Source: Schistosoma haematobium
Taxonomy: Eukaryota > Platyhelminthes > Trematoda > Strigeidida > Schistosomatidae
Assembly: GCF_000699445.3 (NCBI RefSeq)
Contig: NC_067195.1
Location: 86,686,569 to 86,750,568 of the forward strand
Length of the DNA stretch: 64,000 bases
Reading direction: 5' to 3'
This document shows, one piece after another, positions 54,486 to 64,000 of the stretch. The notes beneath the pieces are model-generated. The model did not search any database, was not told the origin of the DNA, and worked only from the letters and a program-made list of their open reading frames with translations. The stretch's first letter is position 1, and each line of letters opens with the position of its first letter. Both the position numbers and the translations under genes were made by a program.

Positions 54486-57400
54486 CTTCCTTTCTTTGTA
54501 GTCACTGATTGTATATCCAGATGTTAGTGGTGGCTTGTCAACTGGTGTTTGCAGTATGGCTTTTTCACATGCATATGCATCTAAACAGGATGATTCTACT
54601 TCATATCCCCTATTGGCTACAATATGCGATAGACCTGATTGGAGTACATTAAGAGTATGGTGTACTAATGTTAATCTCCCATCAAAATCACTCCTATTTT
54701 TAAATGATATTAAATCAATGCATTCAACACTGAATTCTCGTCAACAACTGGTCAAATTAAAAACTAACACTTCAAAAAGAAATCCTAGTAATGAAAGAGG
54801 TATTCGAATGAAAACTTTCCTATCAAATTCAGACAATGATAATTCATTTAAAATTCAAGATGATATTTTATTCAGTCAATCAATGGAAAAATATCCATAT
54901 GCAATTGCTTCTTGCAGTTCTTTGTCATCTTATGGAACTACACCGCCACCTTCACCGAATCTTGTATCTACATCGAATAAAGTAGTAAGTAGTGATGATA
55001 ACAAATCTGTGTTATTTTATTTTTCATTTTACTTTAATTGATCATATGTAATATAATTTGAACTGTAGTTCAAACTTGTAGTCAGATCATTAAAAATTTT
55101 GTGCTTAGGTAACTAAGTAACAATATTAATTAGCCACTGACATAAGAACCTATTGCATAACTTGACTTTATTTATTTTAGGCCTCGGTTAATTTCATATG
55201 TCTTCTATGGTAATCCCGTTGTCAAGTCAGATTAACTTGACGGCCTGATATTAAAAGTCAGATACTCAATATTTTGGTAATAGATATGTTTCAAATTGAT
55301 TCAATAGACCACAGAGATTGTAGAAAGTATGAAATGTGTCTGATGTGGATCGGTATAGCGGTCAGTCTTTATGTTTTATGGATTGATTAAAGTAGTAATC
55401 AATTGTAGTATAAATTATTGAATGTGCTCATATGTTACAAGTGGTTGATGGATACAGCCGACAAATTGTAACACACAAAAATGGATAAAAGTCAATAGTT
55501 AATTATGGGAATAAGTATAAAATAAATAATAGGACTAAACTTGACATGTTTAGTAGTCAAATGTGTGTTAGGCCGTATACTTGCTTGAACTACTCTAGGT
55601 GTATATAGTAAAGTGTTTTAGGTGAACAATATGAGGCTGTTACAAACTACATTGAAACACCAAACCACAGAATCGAGTCCCATTTGTCAATCAGTGAACG
55701 GATAGTTAAGGAATATAGTTGATTCTTACGTAATAGGTGGTAATTCATTGTTTCAGCCCAGTTGTCTACTATGACTTTGTCTTGGTGATTTATTAGGTGA
55801 GGTTTGTAACAGATAATTTAAGCAATTTATACTGGAACATAGTAATAATTATCCGAAATGCAGTTCCAGGGGGTACCTTCTACTTTGCAATTACTTTGAT
55901 GTGTGGTAGTGACTTGATGGTTAGAGCACTCGGTTACCAACCGTTAGGTTTCAGGTTATAATTAAGTTCTACTTCAGGTTGAACAACCCGGTATTATCCC
56001 ATCATAAAGGTGTATTTCCAGGATTACTACGTTAATGTATAATCTAATTTCAAATTTCTCAAAAATGCATATTCTAGTATCTTAACCCATACTTCTAGAA
56101 TACGATTACCTTATAGTTCATAGCATATGCATGTATAACGACCGTACTTATCACTAAATTATAAACATGTTGCTTCATTTTGACAATTAATTATGCCAAA
56201 ACAGTGGTTTTATGTTGCTTTCTTACTCTTTACTGTACCATTCATATAACCAGTAATCATAGATATCCGATTTCTGTGGTAATATTATTGATAAGATGAC
56301 CTCAAATTATCTAATTTTACAAATAATTGATATTTCTAATGTGTGAGGAAATCCTCAGTAAATTTTTTTTTATCGGAAGGGGTTTTGTGGAGTTTAGTAA
56401 TTTCAATAGTTGAAATCATGAGTCAATTGAAGCTAGCCCACCATGGAAAACCTGGAAGCACTGAACGGCTGTTTCGTCGTAGTATGGGACTTCTCACCAG
56501 TGCGTATCCACGATCCCGCCCCCTGCGAGATTCGAACTCAGGACCTACCAGTCTCGCGCGCGAGCGCTTGACCGTTAGACCACTGAACCGGCATCCAACG
56601 GTGTTAATGTCTAACTTCAACCAATTCACGAAATTGCGCCACCGTACACCATTGTCTTCAGTGGGCTGATATCTCACAACAGACCTGGTTGAACTCCACT
56701 GGTCACGGCTGACAGGTCCTGGGTTCGAATCTCGCTGGGGGCAGGATCATGGATGCGCACTGCTGAGGAGTCCCATACTGGGACGAAACGGCCGTCCAGT
56801 GGTCCTAGGTCTCCCATGGTGGTCTAGCTTCAATTGACTCATGATTTCAACTATTGAAATTTGTTTCTGTTTAGACTTCTACACGGACGCTTTTCTCATC
56901 TGAATGGTCGTTATCGCTTTGATTTTGCCAATTTTATATTTCTTAAAATCGTCCTTTTAGCTATACAAACACTTGTTTTATTACAATTTCAATTTGTTGA
57001 ATATTAAACTTTTTTCTCAGTTTTTAACTCTCTTCTCTTTCATTCACGTGTAAATTCTTGTTGAAGTTGTTATGTGTCAATCTTGCGGTCTATCTGGTTA
57101 GCGTAAATCTCGTTTTGTATTAGAGAAATCTTAAAATCATTCAGAATTCAGAATCACCTCAAAGTATTCCAAAATATAACGATTATTTGGTGAACTATTT
57201 AAACAACAGACGCTATTGTACAATCAAATTTTGTTTTTACTGTTTTTTGTAAGTTTAGTCATCATTAGAATATTATCAGAATTGAGATTTGTGGAAATTG
57301 TAGTAATTTTAGTAGTTGATCTTAGTCGATCTAAGCTAGACCACTATTTAAAACCTGTAGGCACTGGACGGCTGTTTTGTCCTAGTATGGGACTCCGTAG

Positions 57401-60400
57401 CAGTGTGAGTCCGCGATCCCTCACTCGGGACACGAACCCAGTGTATTCGGTCTCGAGTGTGAACACCTAACCTCGTGATCACTGAGCCGGCATCCAACGG
57501 TGATAATGCCTAACTTCAATCAATTCATGATCTTGAGCAACCCTTCATCTATTGTCTGGAGTGGATAACTGTCTCCACCCGTTACCGATTGGACTCCACT
57601 GGTCACGGCTTCTCATTAGAACTCCAAAATGAAGGGTTGTGCAAGATCATGGATCAATTGAAATTAGGCATTGACACCGTTCCATATAGACTCAGTAGTC
57701 TAGAGGTTAAGCGTTTGTGTGCGGGGTCGTGGGTGCGCATTACTAAGGAGTTCCATACTAGGACAAAACAGCCGTCCAGTGCCTCCAGGTGGTCTAGCTT
57801 AGATCGACTGATGAATTCAAATATTAAAATTATTGGAATAATTAAATAATTTGAGTAAATATATGCATAGGATTTTTGTGAACGATTTTCATTTATAACC
57901 ATTGACATGTTATAGTGATCTTATCATTATTATATAATCTAATAGGCATCTTTGTAGTTATTTTCTACTTTACTAAACTGCTAAGTGTTTTTTATCATTT
58001 TGTAAATTGTAGACATCAGAACGTTCTTCGGATCGTTCTAATTATCGCTTCAGACATTGTCAGTTTATGAAATATTCTCTCAAATCTCCAATTTCATCGA
58101 ATCAATCTTTATCTTCCTCTGAAGGTTTAAAGACCAGTGAAATTTATACTGTTGAATCTATGCTTGTTACTACGATTCAGCCTTTGTGTGCAAATCGTCG
58201 GAGTTTTAGTCGTTTAGTTGTATGGTCAGTACCGCATCCTTCTGAGGCGGCAACCTTTGAATCGTTATCGTCAAATAATATAAAAATGCATCAACCAATT
58301 CAACTCAACACTTTTGCAGAAATTACTCTTCCTCAGGGACATTTACCTGCTTGTCTAGCTGTTCATCCAAGTCGGTCACGAGGCTTAATTGGTGTGGGCA
58401 CTATGGAAGGACGTGTTGATGTGTATTTGTAAGTTTACTACTTAAATTTTATTATGTTGGTTATATTTACAGTTTATGTAAATCAATAAACTTATGCGAG
58501 TTCCGTACAATACTAATGACTGATATCTTTCATTGGGCCAGTTAGAATTGATGTAACAACACTCCATCAATAATTTTATTGTTTGGAGTATTGTTTGAAA
58601 TATTTGAAAAAAAAAACGAAACTTAACTATCATAATATCAGTAATTCCTTACTGAAGTTTTATTCTAATGATGAATTTGCCACAGTCTATACAAACAACA
58701 ACTGATGGCACATTCAAATGGCTGGCAGTGTCACCTATTTTTCCTCCCTTTCTTGAGAAAATGTTTCCTTCGTGAACAGATTCTACACTTTCCTTTTTCA
58801 TGGAATGCTCATCGAGTTTATATCATAAGGTTTCCTCCTACATTGGTTATAGATGATGGTATTATAACAACATGAATATATTTCATTGATCTACTAGTTT
58901 CTCGAGTTCACCTTCTATAAGATCGGTTCATAAAACTAACTATTCAAGAAGAACGACAATCTTCTATGGATACTAATTCTATGTTGTCTAATAACTAAGT
59001 TTCATACACATAGTTGTTCCCCTTATCATCATAATGATAACAAGGACAAACATTCTATTTCGTTTGGTTCTCATCAACTGCTTATAACCTGTGATATTTA
59101 AAAGCCTAACTACAAAATGAATTTAAATTACTTACATATCAGCATAGTTATAGCAAGGATATAAACAAATTTAATAGACTGAATAAAATTGTTAATATTT
59201 ACCTTGTGTAAAAGAACATTCTACAACATTGATTGTAACAAGAGTTTAAAGGGTTTAGAAACAAGTGGTTAGTTACCTAATGAATAAACTCTGATAATAA
59301 GTAAGAATAAAATGAGTAAAGTTCATTTGATTAGAATAAGATTACTGATCTAGAAGACAATCGAAATGAACTAAGAAACGTAATGATGTTATTAATTCTT
59401 GCTCTCTTTAATATAATAACTAGGTGTTCCGTTATTATCATCCATCGTCCATATCAGGATTAACATTGATAATCTTCAATGTAGGCATCTTGATTAGGAA
59501 TTCAATAATCCACTTAAAAGGTTAATTGTAAGACCGATATAACAAGTAATAAATTATAATTTTGTGAATATCTTTATTTCTATTATGAAAGGTACTCGTT
59601 TTTCATATATGAACTACTCTTTTGCAGAGAAGTAAAACTGTTATAGTCTATAAAAGCAGAGCCACTAAATGCCCTGGTACGGCCGATAGTGGGGAAAGTC
59701 AGCTCTCCCTCTCGAAATCCTCTCACATGGTCACATGCATACAATCACTGCCTTCTCGCGGCAAGGGTGTTTTTTATGAAATTGAGAGGACGAAAAGCGA
59801 ATATCCTGTAGTTTAACTCGGATTTGTGGGTACGGTGGATCCACTTAGGAAAGTTAAAAACCCTGATTCCAAGCCAATAGAGCACATGGATTTCAGGATC
59901 CTAAGAAAACAATTGGCGTATGAACCTATTGTTGATTACCGGTTACCATGAAAGTGCATCTCCTTACGATGCTCCACTGCCTTGTGGATCAGACCTTCAG
60001 GTCGAAGGCTCCGGGTGTGGCCGCCTAAGTAAATCACCTGCTTCGGTCTGGGCACGCGAGCAGTATCACAGCCCTCACACATATCAAATGAGAATAATGT
60101 GGCGCTTATGTATTTAGTGCCCCCTTGTACCAATATATGTGTTAAAATAAAATAAATAACTACTGGTAACTTTCGAGTATCCTCTACTGTTAATGGTCAC
60201 GTTTCACAGCCGTAAAGTAGAACAGAAAGAACTGCTGCGTAGTATACTTGTCCTTTTATTGATAGACGGATATCACGCCTTCGACATAGGTGACATAAAT
60301 TGGCAAAAGCCAAACGAGCTTTTCGAATCCGTGCAGAGATTTCGTCAGACATCAACCGATTACGGCTGATTAGACTTCCGAGATAAGTGAAGCTTTCGAC

Positions 60401-61033
60401 GCATTCGACTACTTCACTCCCTATCGTTAGTTGAGGTGTTGACACAGACCAGTCCTAAAGCAACAACTTGCTCTCCAAACATTTTGACATAACATTAAAG
60501 ATGTAAATCGCTGATTGATCATAATATTTTGCATAAATCTTTTCCATTGCATTTTCTTTATTTTAATGATAAAAATGACAAGTTAATAATTGTATTTCTT
60601 TTTTTTTCTTTTAAACTTTATATCCTAATTTAGTTTATCACCGTCAAATCATTGTTTAGTCAATATTTATACATTAAATAATGCTCATCCAATATTTGTT
60701 ACTGCTTTAACTTTCTTACGAGAAGATTCATGTGTATTAGCTAGAACATCTAAAAAACCTATATCTCGTCTTCCATTAAAATCAGATTCATTTGATTTAG
60801 TTAGTGTAAGTGTAGATCGTCTTGTAAAATGGCATCATGGTCCAACCTATTCAATTGTTGGTAAATTATCCCATGGTATTATTAATATAAATAATAAGAA
60901 TAAGAATAATGTTAGTTTATTAAAAACTATTATTAATGCAAAAACATGTATTTGTGTATTTTGTTTATTCAGTATATTATTTTTACCAATATTAATGGTA
61001 TTTCTTGAGTCTATGTTATCTAACTTTTATTAG
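47818..61033 (+). CDS. PREB: SEC12/PREB-like Sar1 guanine-nucleotide exchange factor, six exons
   Basis: Exons: 47818-48009, 49577-49799, 52861-53225, 54502-54984, 58013-58428, 60634-61033 (TAG). All are GT-AG and in frame, giving 692 aa against roughly 417 in human PREB. The N-terminus has YPLYVVDVLDRNSLVVAGGG and GSVKTGVPNRIDI, the family signature around the potassium-binding loop region. WD-like repeats follow: GTWLAIGSDSGSV, STLRVWCTNVN, ACLAVHPSRSRGLIGVGTME and GRVDVYF. The C-terminus has one hydrophobic segment (CICVFCLFSILFLPILMVFL) with a short tail. Sec12/PREB sits in the ER membrane and activates Sar1 for COPII vesicle formation. Extra length lies in Ser-rich insertions in exons 3, 4 and 5. 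Start chosen: ATG 47818, the first in frame near the signature. Confidence 0.9.
48010..49155. other. PREB intron 1, unclassified part
   Basis: Nothing recognisable was found up to the family X repeat at 49160. A run of nine G occurs near 48670. Confidence 0.35.
49160..49445 (-). repeat. Dispersed repeat family X, inverted partial copy
   Basis: Read on the minus strand it matches 59670-59900: 'gccgagagtgggggagtccg', 'gcctactgccttctcgtggcg'-like, 'gaggacgaaaagcgaatgtc' and 'aaccctgattccaaaccatt'-like stretches. Confidence 0.65.
49577..49799 (+). CDS. PREB: PREB exon 2
   Basis: The acceptor is ttttag. It begins KSGGLDTGTEAVMSLTVV and continues GFIASLEGQKCVEYIV, the second strand set of the first propeller blade. 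It ends in phase 1 at gtacgt. Confidence 0.88.
49840..52055 (-). mobile_element. RTE (SR3-like) non-LTR retrotransposon with internal deletion
   Basis: The minus-strand copy lies in PREB intron 2. Its 5' leader near 52055 reads 'gctaccttgacgtggtggtc'. ORF sequence follows from about 51690 (DRPQAVDPWALWSRSQVT) to the beginning of the endonuclease (LHIGAFSVRTLCQIGQQASL). It then jumps at about 51270-51290 straight into the middle of RT. The 3' tail near 49840-49870 has the family wording 'gtgcctggtcctacgttgtg' with gactgatt repeats. Confidence 0.82.
50491..51252 (-). pseudogene. SR3-like reverse transcriptase, C-terminal half
   Basis: The 253-codon open frame begins VLYSNTTSRVIAYGELSSDF. It contains QQDCPISPFLFSFIIDLLLG, the catalytic LEYADDIVLFGEDA, FTYLGSLISLNRLMSDEISA, LLYGCETWPLRVEDTRELLV and CLRNIAHICWDYAV. 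The first half of RT and most of the endonuclease are deleted. The C-terminal continuation (GGQTKTWHHSLQSLTSGLSN) is in another frame at 50080-50274. Confidence 0.88.
52185..52258 (+). repeat. Family X tail fragment
   Basis: The sequence 'gtgtggcacatatgtatttg' followed by 'gtgcccccttgtcccaaag' and 'aaataaa' repeats the tail of the copies at 36130-36185 and 60100-60155. Confidence 0.6.
52385..52485 (+). pseudogene. RTE (SR2-like) RT scrap
   Basis: The frame reads QAGFRKDRSCTDQIAALRII then VKQSVEWDSSI, which matches 23830-23690 on the other strand. Confidence 0.75.
52861..53225 (+). CDS. PREB: PREB exon 3
   Basis: The acceptor is ctggtttag. A lysine- and serine-rich insert precedes TCVTHGGPAGTWLAIGSDSG, a propeller blade. 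It ends DSPYQ in phase 0 at gtttgt. Confidence 0.87.
53515..53720 (+). repeat. Smalpha-type repeat with decayed hammerhead
   Basis: It contains a B-box-like GTTTCGAGTCCC near 53601 and an inverted box-like GATTCGAACCC near 53530. The hammerhead-like block is followed by 'tttcactgctaat', matching the layout of the classic schistosome Smalpha repeat. It lies in PREB intron 3. Confidence 0.7.
53644..53690 (+). ncRNA. Decayed hammerhead motif
   Basis: The order is ATCCAG, CTGACAA, stem II GTCC...AGAC, GAA, TCGCGTG, TC, TCGGAT. The G of C-U-G-A-N-G-A is replaced by A, so catalysis is not expected. Confidence 0.6.
54040..54195. repeat. Dispersed repeat shared with 37670-37835
   Basis: It is a moderately diverged homologue, lying in PREB intron 3. 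Confidence 0.5.
54441..54482. repeat. (ATT)n microsatellite
   Basis: Fourteen ATT/TTA units lie just upstream of the acceptor of PREB exon 4. Confidence 0.95.
54502..54984 (+). CDS. PREB: PREB exon 4
   Basis: The acceptor is ctttgtag. It begins SLIVYPDVSGGLSTGVCSMA, includes WSTLRVWCTNVNLPSKSLLF and a long Ser/Asn-rich insert, and ends at donor gtaagt in phase 0. Confidence 0.85.
54985..56405. other. PREB intron 4, unclassified part
   Basis: No gene is supported. A block near 55912-55970 ('gacttgatggttagagcact') resembles a worn tRNA-like A box. Confidence 0.35.
56410..56685 (-). repeat. Smalpha-type repeat, first of an inverted pair
   Basis: On the minus strand it has a B-box-like GAGTTCGAATCTC and an A-box-like TGGTCTAACGGTCAAGCG, then the hammerhead end and 'ccatggtggg...tcaattgactcatgatttca'. 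The partner at 56690-56870 is inverted. Confidence 0.78.
56458..56503 (-). ncRNA. Mutated hammerhead motif
   Basis: The order is as at 34460, but the core reads GTGAGAA in place of CTGAGGA, so the invariant C and a G are lost. GAAA and stem I GCACTG/CAGTGC remain. Confidence 0.65.
56690..56875 (+). repeat. Smalpha-type repeat, second of an inverted pair
   Basis: It has a B-box-like GGGTTCGAATCTC at about 56730, then an intact hammerhead and the terminal 'tcaattgactcatgatttca'. It lacks the A-box end, so it is 5'-truncated. Confidence 0.78.
56757..56802 (+). ncRNA. Hammerhead ribozyme, type I layout, intact core
   Basis: The order is GCACTG, CTGAGGA, stem II GTCCC/GGGAC with loop ATACT, GAAA, stem III AC-GGCC-GT, cleavage-site C, CAGTGG. 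The core is complete and stem II pairs over 5 bp. The outermost stem I pair is lost (CAGTGG instead of CAGTGC). It lies in the sense strand of PREB intron 4, so it would be transcribed with the gene. Confidence 0.8.
57330..57600 (-). repeat. Smalpha-type repeat, first of a second inverted pair
   Basis: It is homologous to 56410-56685 but older. The hammerhead end (57358-57405) reads CTACGGA and AAAA in the core positions. Confidence 0.72.
57605..57812 (+). repeat. Smalpha-type repeat, second of a second inverted pair
   Basis: It contains an A-box-like TAGTCTAGAGGTTAAGCG near 57697 and a decayed hammerhead at 57747-57792 (CTAAGGA, AAAA core). Confidence 0.72.
58013..58428 (+). CDS. PREB: PREB exon 5
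   Basis: The acceptor is aaattgtag. It begins TSERSSDRSNYRFRHCQF, includes SRLVVWSVPHPSEA and ACLAVHPSRSRGLIGVGTME, and ends in phase 2 at gtaagt. Confidence 0.88.
58429..59635. other. PREB intron 5, unclassified part
   Basis: AT-rich, nothing recognised. Confidence 0.35.
59640..60160 (+). repeat. Dispersed repeat family X, copy 2
   Basis: It has the most complete 5' part ('cctggtacggccgatagtgg') and the family tail with AATAAA. It is directly followed by an RTE fragment. Confidence 0.7.
60165..60475 (-). pseudogene. RTE (SR3-like) RT C-terminal fragment
   Basis: The 82-codon frame 60197-60445 reads FTYLGSLISRNRLMSDEISA, RIRKARLAFANLCHLCRRRD and VLLYGCET. It is homologous to 50640-50930. 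Confidence 0.85.
60634..61033 (+). CDS. PREB: PREB exon 6 (terminal, membrane anchor)
   Basis: The acceptor is cctaatttag. It begins FLSPSNHCLVNIYTLNNAHP, then FVTALTFLRED and DLVSVSVDRLVKWHHG (last blade), then the hydrophobic anchor near the end and TAG at 61031-61033. Short polyadenylation-like AT-rich sequence follows. Confidence 0.88.
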
Positions 61034-61155
61034 TTCTTCTATTTTCTTTTACTAGTTGAAATTCTTTTTTGTTTGTTTGTTTGTTTGTTCGTTACCTGTT
61101 GATTTGTTTCCCTTTTTTGTGTACCGCTGTTCATCGATTTCAGCTCTCCCCATCT

Positions 61156-61159
61156 CTCC

Positions 61160-61190
<31 letters not shown>

Positions 61191-61191
61191 A
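61156..61191. repeat. (CT)n(TA)n microsatellite
   Basis: A CT run leads into about ten TA units, 120 bases after the PREB stop codon. Confidence 0.9.
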
Positions 61192-61344
61192 ACGTGTATA
61201 TTTTGTCAGGCGTAGTTTACTTCAATATGACCGATATGTCTTTCATTAGTCCAATTCATCTACTCATTTATTCTCTTATTCATCTTTTGACATTATATAA
61301 TTAGATAATAAAATTGTAATTTCATTTTGCCTAATTTGTTTCAT

Positions 61345-61465
61345 ACTTACTTACGCCTGTTACTCCTCGTGAAGGAGTATAGGCCAGTTACTAGCATTCT
61401 CTATCCAACCCTGTCATGGGCAATCTTTTCCAGCTCCTTCCAATTGTTATTCATCCTTTTCATAA
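61345..61465 (-). repeat. RTE (SR2-like) 3' tail fragment
   Basis: It contains 'cttacttacgcctgttactc' and 'ctcgtgaaggagtataggcc', homologous to 22590-22700. Confidence 0.8.
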
Positions 61466-62580
61466 TTATAAATAAATTATATATGCATAGAAAATGATGT
61501 ACTTGTATACCGTGTACACAATAATCTTTATGATGTGTGTGTGTGTATGCTTTGTTCTATTCTATTCTATTCTGTTTTGTTCTAGATCATCTAAACATAC
61601 TATCCATTGAATATTTATCGTTCCTGTTAATAATTGCCTTTTATGGTTTCGGTTACTGAATGTTTTAATTGATTGTAGATATAATTAATTAATTAATTAG
61701 TTAAATGAAAGTGAATAATGTATGGGTGTATGTATGTGTGTGTGTTTGTATGTGATACATATATACAGTCAATCACTTGAGAACTAAATTGATTTCTTAA
61801 AAGCTTATTCTTTCTCTTCTAATTTAGATTAAAGGTTGTTTGTTTGTTTGTTTTTCACAAGAAAAATGTTTACTTGGTTTCATTCAATTTTTATCAATCC
61901 AAATGAATCAGTAGTATCAGTCATTTGGATTCATTCATTGATTATTATCAATTTTGTTATTCTTTCTAGTTGATCATTATTATTATCTTTATTGATTTCG
62001 TCATATTCACTTCTCTTCAAATTGTACTTGTTTTTTTCTTTTCTTTTCTTTCTTTCTTGTCTTCTTTCATCTTATTCCACAAGTAATTCAATGGTTATTA
62101 TTATTATTATTATTAAAACTAATCATCTTGATGAGTTATGTTTTGCAAAAGCTTAAAAATTAATAAATAAACAGAATAGAGACAATTTCCTTCACTTATC
62201 AGACTAGTTTATAAGAGCGTAAAATTTTAATGAGTATTTCCCCCCCTCTAATTTTTCTTCCTCTTTTTTCTCCCCTCCCCCTCTATAAAACAGCATTATT
62301 CATGATTTAAATAATAAAAAAAAATTTTTTAAAGGATGATCTGTTTGATGAATATCTAGGCTACTTGTTCCTGCTATGTATCTAGATATTTTGTTTGTTT
62401 GTTTGTTTTCACATATTATTATGTTAATTAATTGCATAATCTATTCAAATGGGTTTATGAATAGTTTACAACCTTTCGTTATAAAAGTTATAAAAACTTA
62501 CAATCGGAGACATTATGATGGTTGATAATATGTATTGAAAAGAGTGTATATTATTCAAATGTTGACTTTTGAAATCTCAA
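61466..62580. other. Low-complexity downstream region
   Basis: Many simple repeats: tgtgtg near 61535, (tctat)n near 61556-61575, attaatta near 61686, gtttgttt near 61838 and 62391, (att)n near 62097-62116, and C-runs near 62241-62280. No gene is seen. Confidence 0.6.
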
Positions 62581-62582
62581 TA

Positions 62583-62945
<363 letters not shown>

Positions 62946-63295
62946 GATTATTCAATATGTTATTGTCAGGATCGTTCAAGAAATAAGTAAAGTATAACTT
63001 ATTGAAATAATTTGTATTGAGAATTCTATATTATAACAAGTAATACAGTGAGATCAAATTATAAAGTTGAATCATAAAAATAGTAGTTCTATCAATGATA
63101 GAAAGAGATAATGGGAAAACAGATTATGATTATAGAAAAGAAGAATATTTAATAGGATATAAAGTTGAAATTTAAGGTCTATATGATGGACACACAAAAA
63201 GTGTGGATGTATCTGGATCATTATTACTTATTTTAAATTACTTTATCCTATTTCTTCTACTATTAACTAGAGTTTTGCATGAACTTCAATCACAT
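62946..63295. other. Stretch without recognisable content
   Basis: AT-rich, nothing supported. Confidence 0.3.
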
Positions 63296-63299
63296 AGTT

Positions 63300-63720
63300 T
63301 GAACTTACCAACACTGCTCAAATCAGTCAGTAACTTCAGTATGGTGACTGTACTTATTTCAGAGTACTAAGCCAGTCAGGATTGTATGTTGAGGTAAGGT
63401 GTGATTGGTTATGTCACATACCAGCCGTTTCAGTGGATGAGGATTCACAAATTCATAGTCTCACATGGAGTCATTAACTGATATCCTACATCTAAGACTA
63501 TAACTACTCACTTGGTGGTCCTAATGTATACGAGCAATGGTCTGAAGACACTAAAGCCAGTTGAGTATTCTAAATCTGTGCTAAGATTTCGCTAAACGAT
63601 AATTCACCAGGATCTATAAGACTTTCAAGACAAATAACTTGGTCGATGTGCTTAACTATATCACTCTCCATTGTTAGTTTTGGAGTTGATGCTCTGTTTC
63701 TGAAGATAATAGGATTTTAA
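63300..63720 (-). repeat. RTE (SR3-like) decayed fragment
   Basis: The start 'cttaccaacactgctcaaat' resembles 50165-50190, and 'catcgttagttttggagttg'-like wording near 63670 resembles 60415-60440. The order fits a worn minus-strand copy. Confidence 0.45.
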
Positions 63721-64000
63721 AAGTAATTGTCAGAAGCAGTCTGTTGCAAATGATTTTTCATTGATTCTGAGTTTAGTCAGGGGTCACAGATATCCCGGAT
63801 ATTGCCGTTTACGATTATTGGACATGTGTGGTGCATATTCCAACCTGCTAACTCACTGGTGATTCACAATCAACATACCATTTTCATTTGTCACTCTATA
63901 CCGACCTAGCTACAACATTACTTTGTTGGTTTAGCTTTAGTAAACCAAGTACCTTCAACAAACCTAGATTGGTATGTAAACTCAAATACGTGGTAAATGT
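63721..64000. other. Window end, nothing recognised
   Basis: No gene or repeat is supported. Confidence 0.3.

Noticed and set aside
55912..55970. tRNA-like stretch 'gatggttagagcactcggtt' considered as a pol III gene
   Set aside because: No B box at the right distance and no cloverleaf; at best a worn short-repeat remnant.
56720..56760. Functional tRNA gene suggested by the box GGGTTCGAATCTC
   Set aside because: No cloverleaf can be drawn, and the sequence is part of a Smalpha-type repeat with the ribozyme module.

Overview
The window looks like nuclear DNA of a blood fluke (genus Schistosoma, species not resolved). It is AT-rich with long intergenic stretches. Host genes have 38-43 nt mini-introns beside introns of several kilobases. 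The dispersed repeats match known schistosome families: CR1-like (SR1-type) and RTE-like (SR2/SR3-type) non-LTR elements, a CsRn1-clade Ty3/gypsy element resembling Boudicca, Smalpha-type tRNA-derived repeats with hammerhead ribozyme motifs, and a Merlin transposase remnant. Family names come from recognition of the encoded proteins and termini, not from a database search.

Three host genes can be built exon by exon. (1) 3665-8258, minus strand: two consecutive exons of mitochondrial elongation factor G1 (GFM1), covering GTPase motifs G1-G4; the rest of the gene was not found. (2) 30073-35558, plus strand: a six-exon TruB-family pseudouridine synthase resembling TRUB2 (about 411-419 aa). (3) 47818-61033, plus strand: a six-exon SEC12/PREB-like WD-repeat protein with a C-terminal membrane anchor (692 aa). 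Together these suggest mitochondrial translation, RNA modification and COPII vesicle formation; the three genes share no obvious pathway.

Layout. 1-8.3 kb: GFM1 exons, with an intron holding two CR1 remnants and a Merlin fragment. 8.4-9.4 kb: an unclassified dispersed repeat, found again at 39.4-42.9 kb. 9.98-19.85 kb: two 417-bp LTR-like direct repeats around a 5.5-kb gypsy element that has matching LTRs and a 4-bp target duplication. 21.4-25.7 kb: RTE fragments and a near-full-length but broken SR2-like copy. 25.7-28.9 kb: a 5'-truncated CR1 copy, then an inverted CR1 tail split by a solo LTR. 30-35.6 kb: TRUB2. 35.7-40.3 kb: repeats, including a 196-bp fold-back element. 40.4-42.6 kb: a compact non-autonomous LTR element with matching LTRs and a 5-bp target duplication. 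43.5-47.7 kb: a near-full-length CR1-like element whose tail ends about 110 bp before the PREB start codon. 47.8-61 kb: PREB, with introns full of RTE and Smalpha-type repeats. 61-64 kb: microsatellites and RTE tails.

The strongest leads are hammerhead ribozymes whose core can be read base by base in the Smalpha-type repeats, the young non-autonomous LTR element, nested insertions dated by target duplications, and two CR1 copies sharing the same coding breaks.
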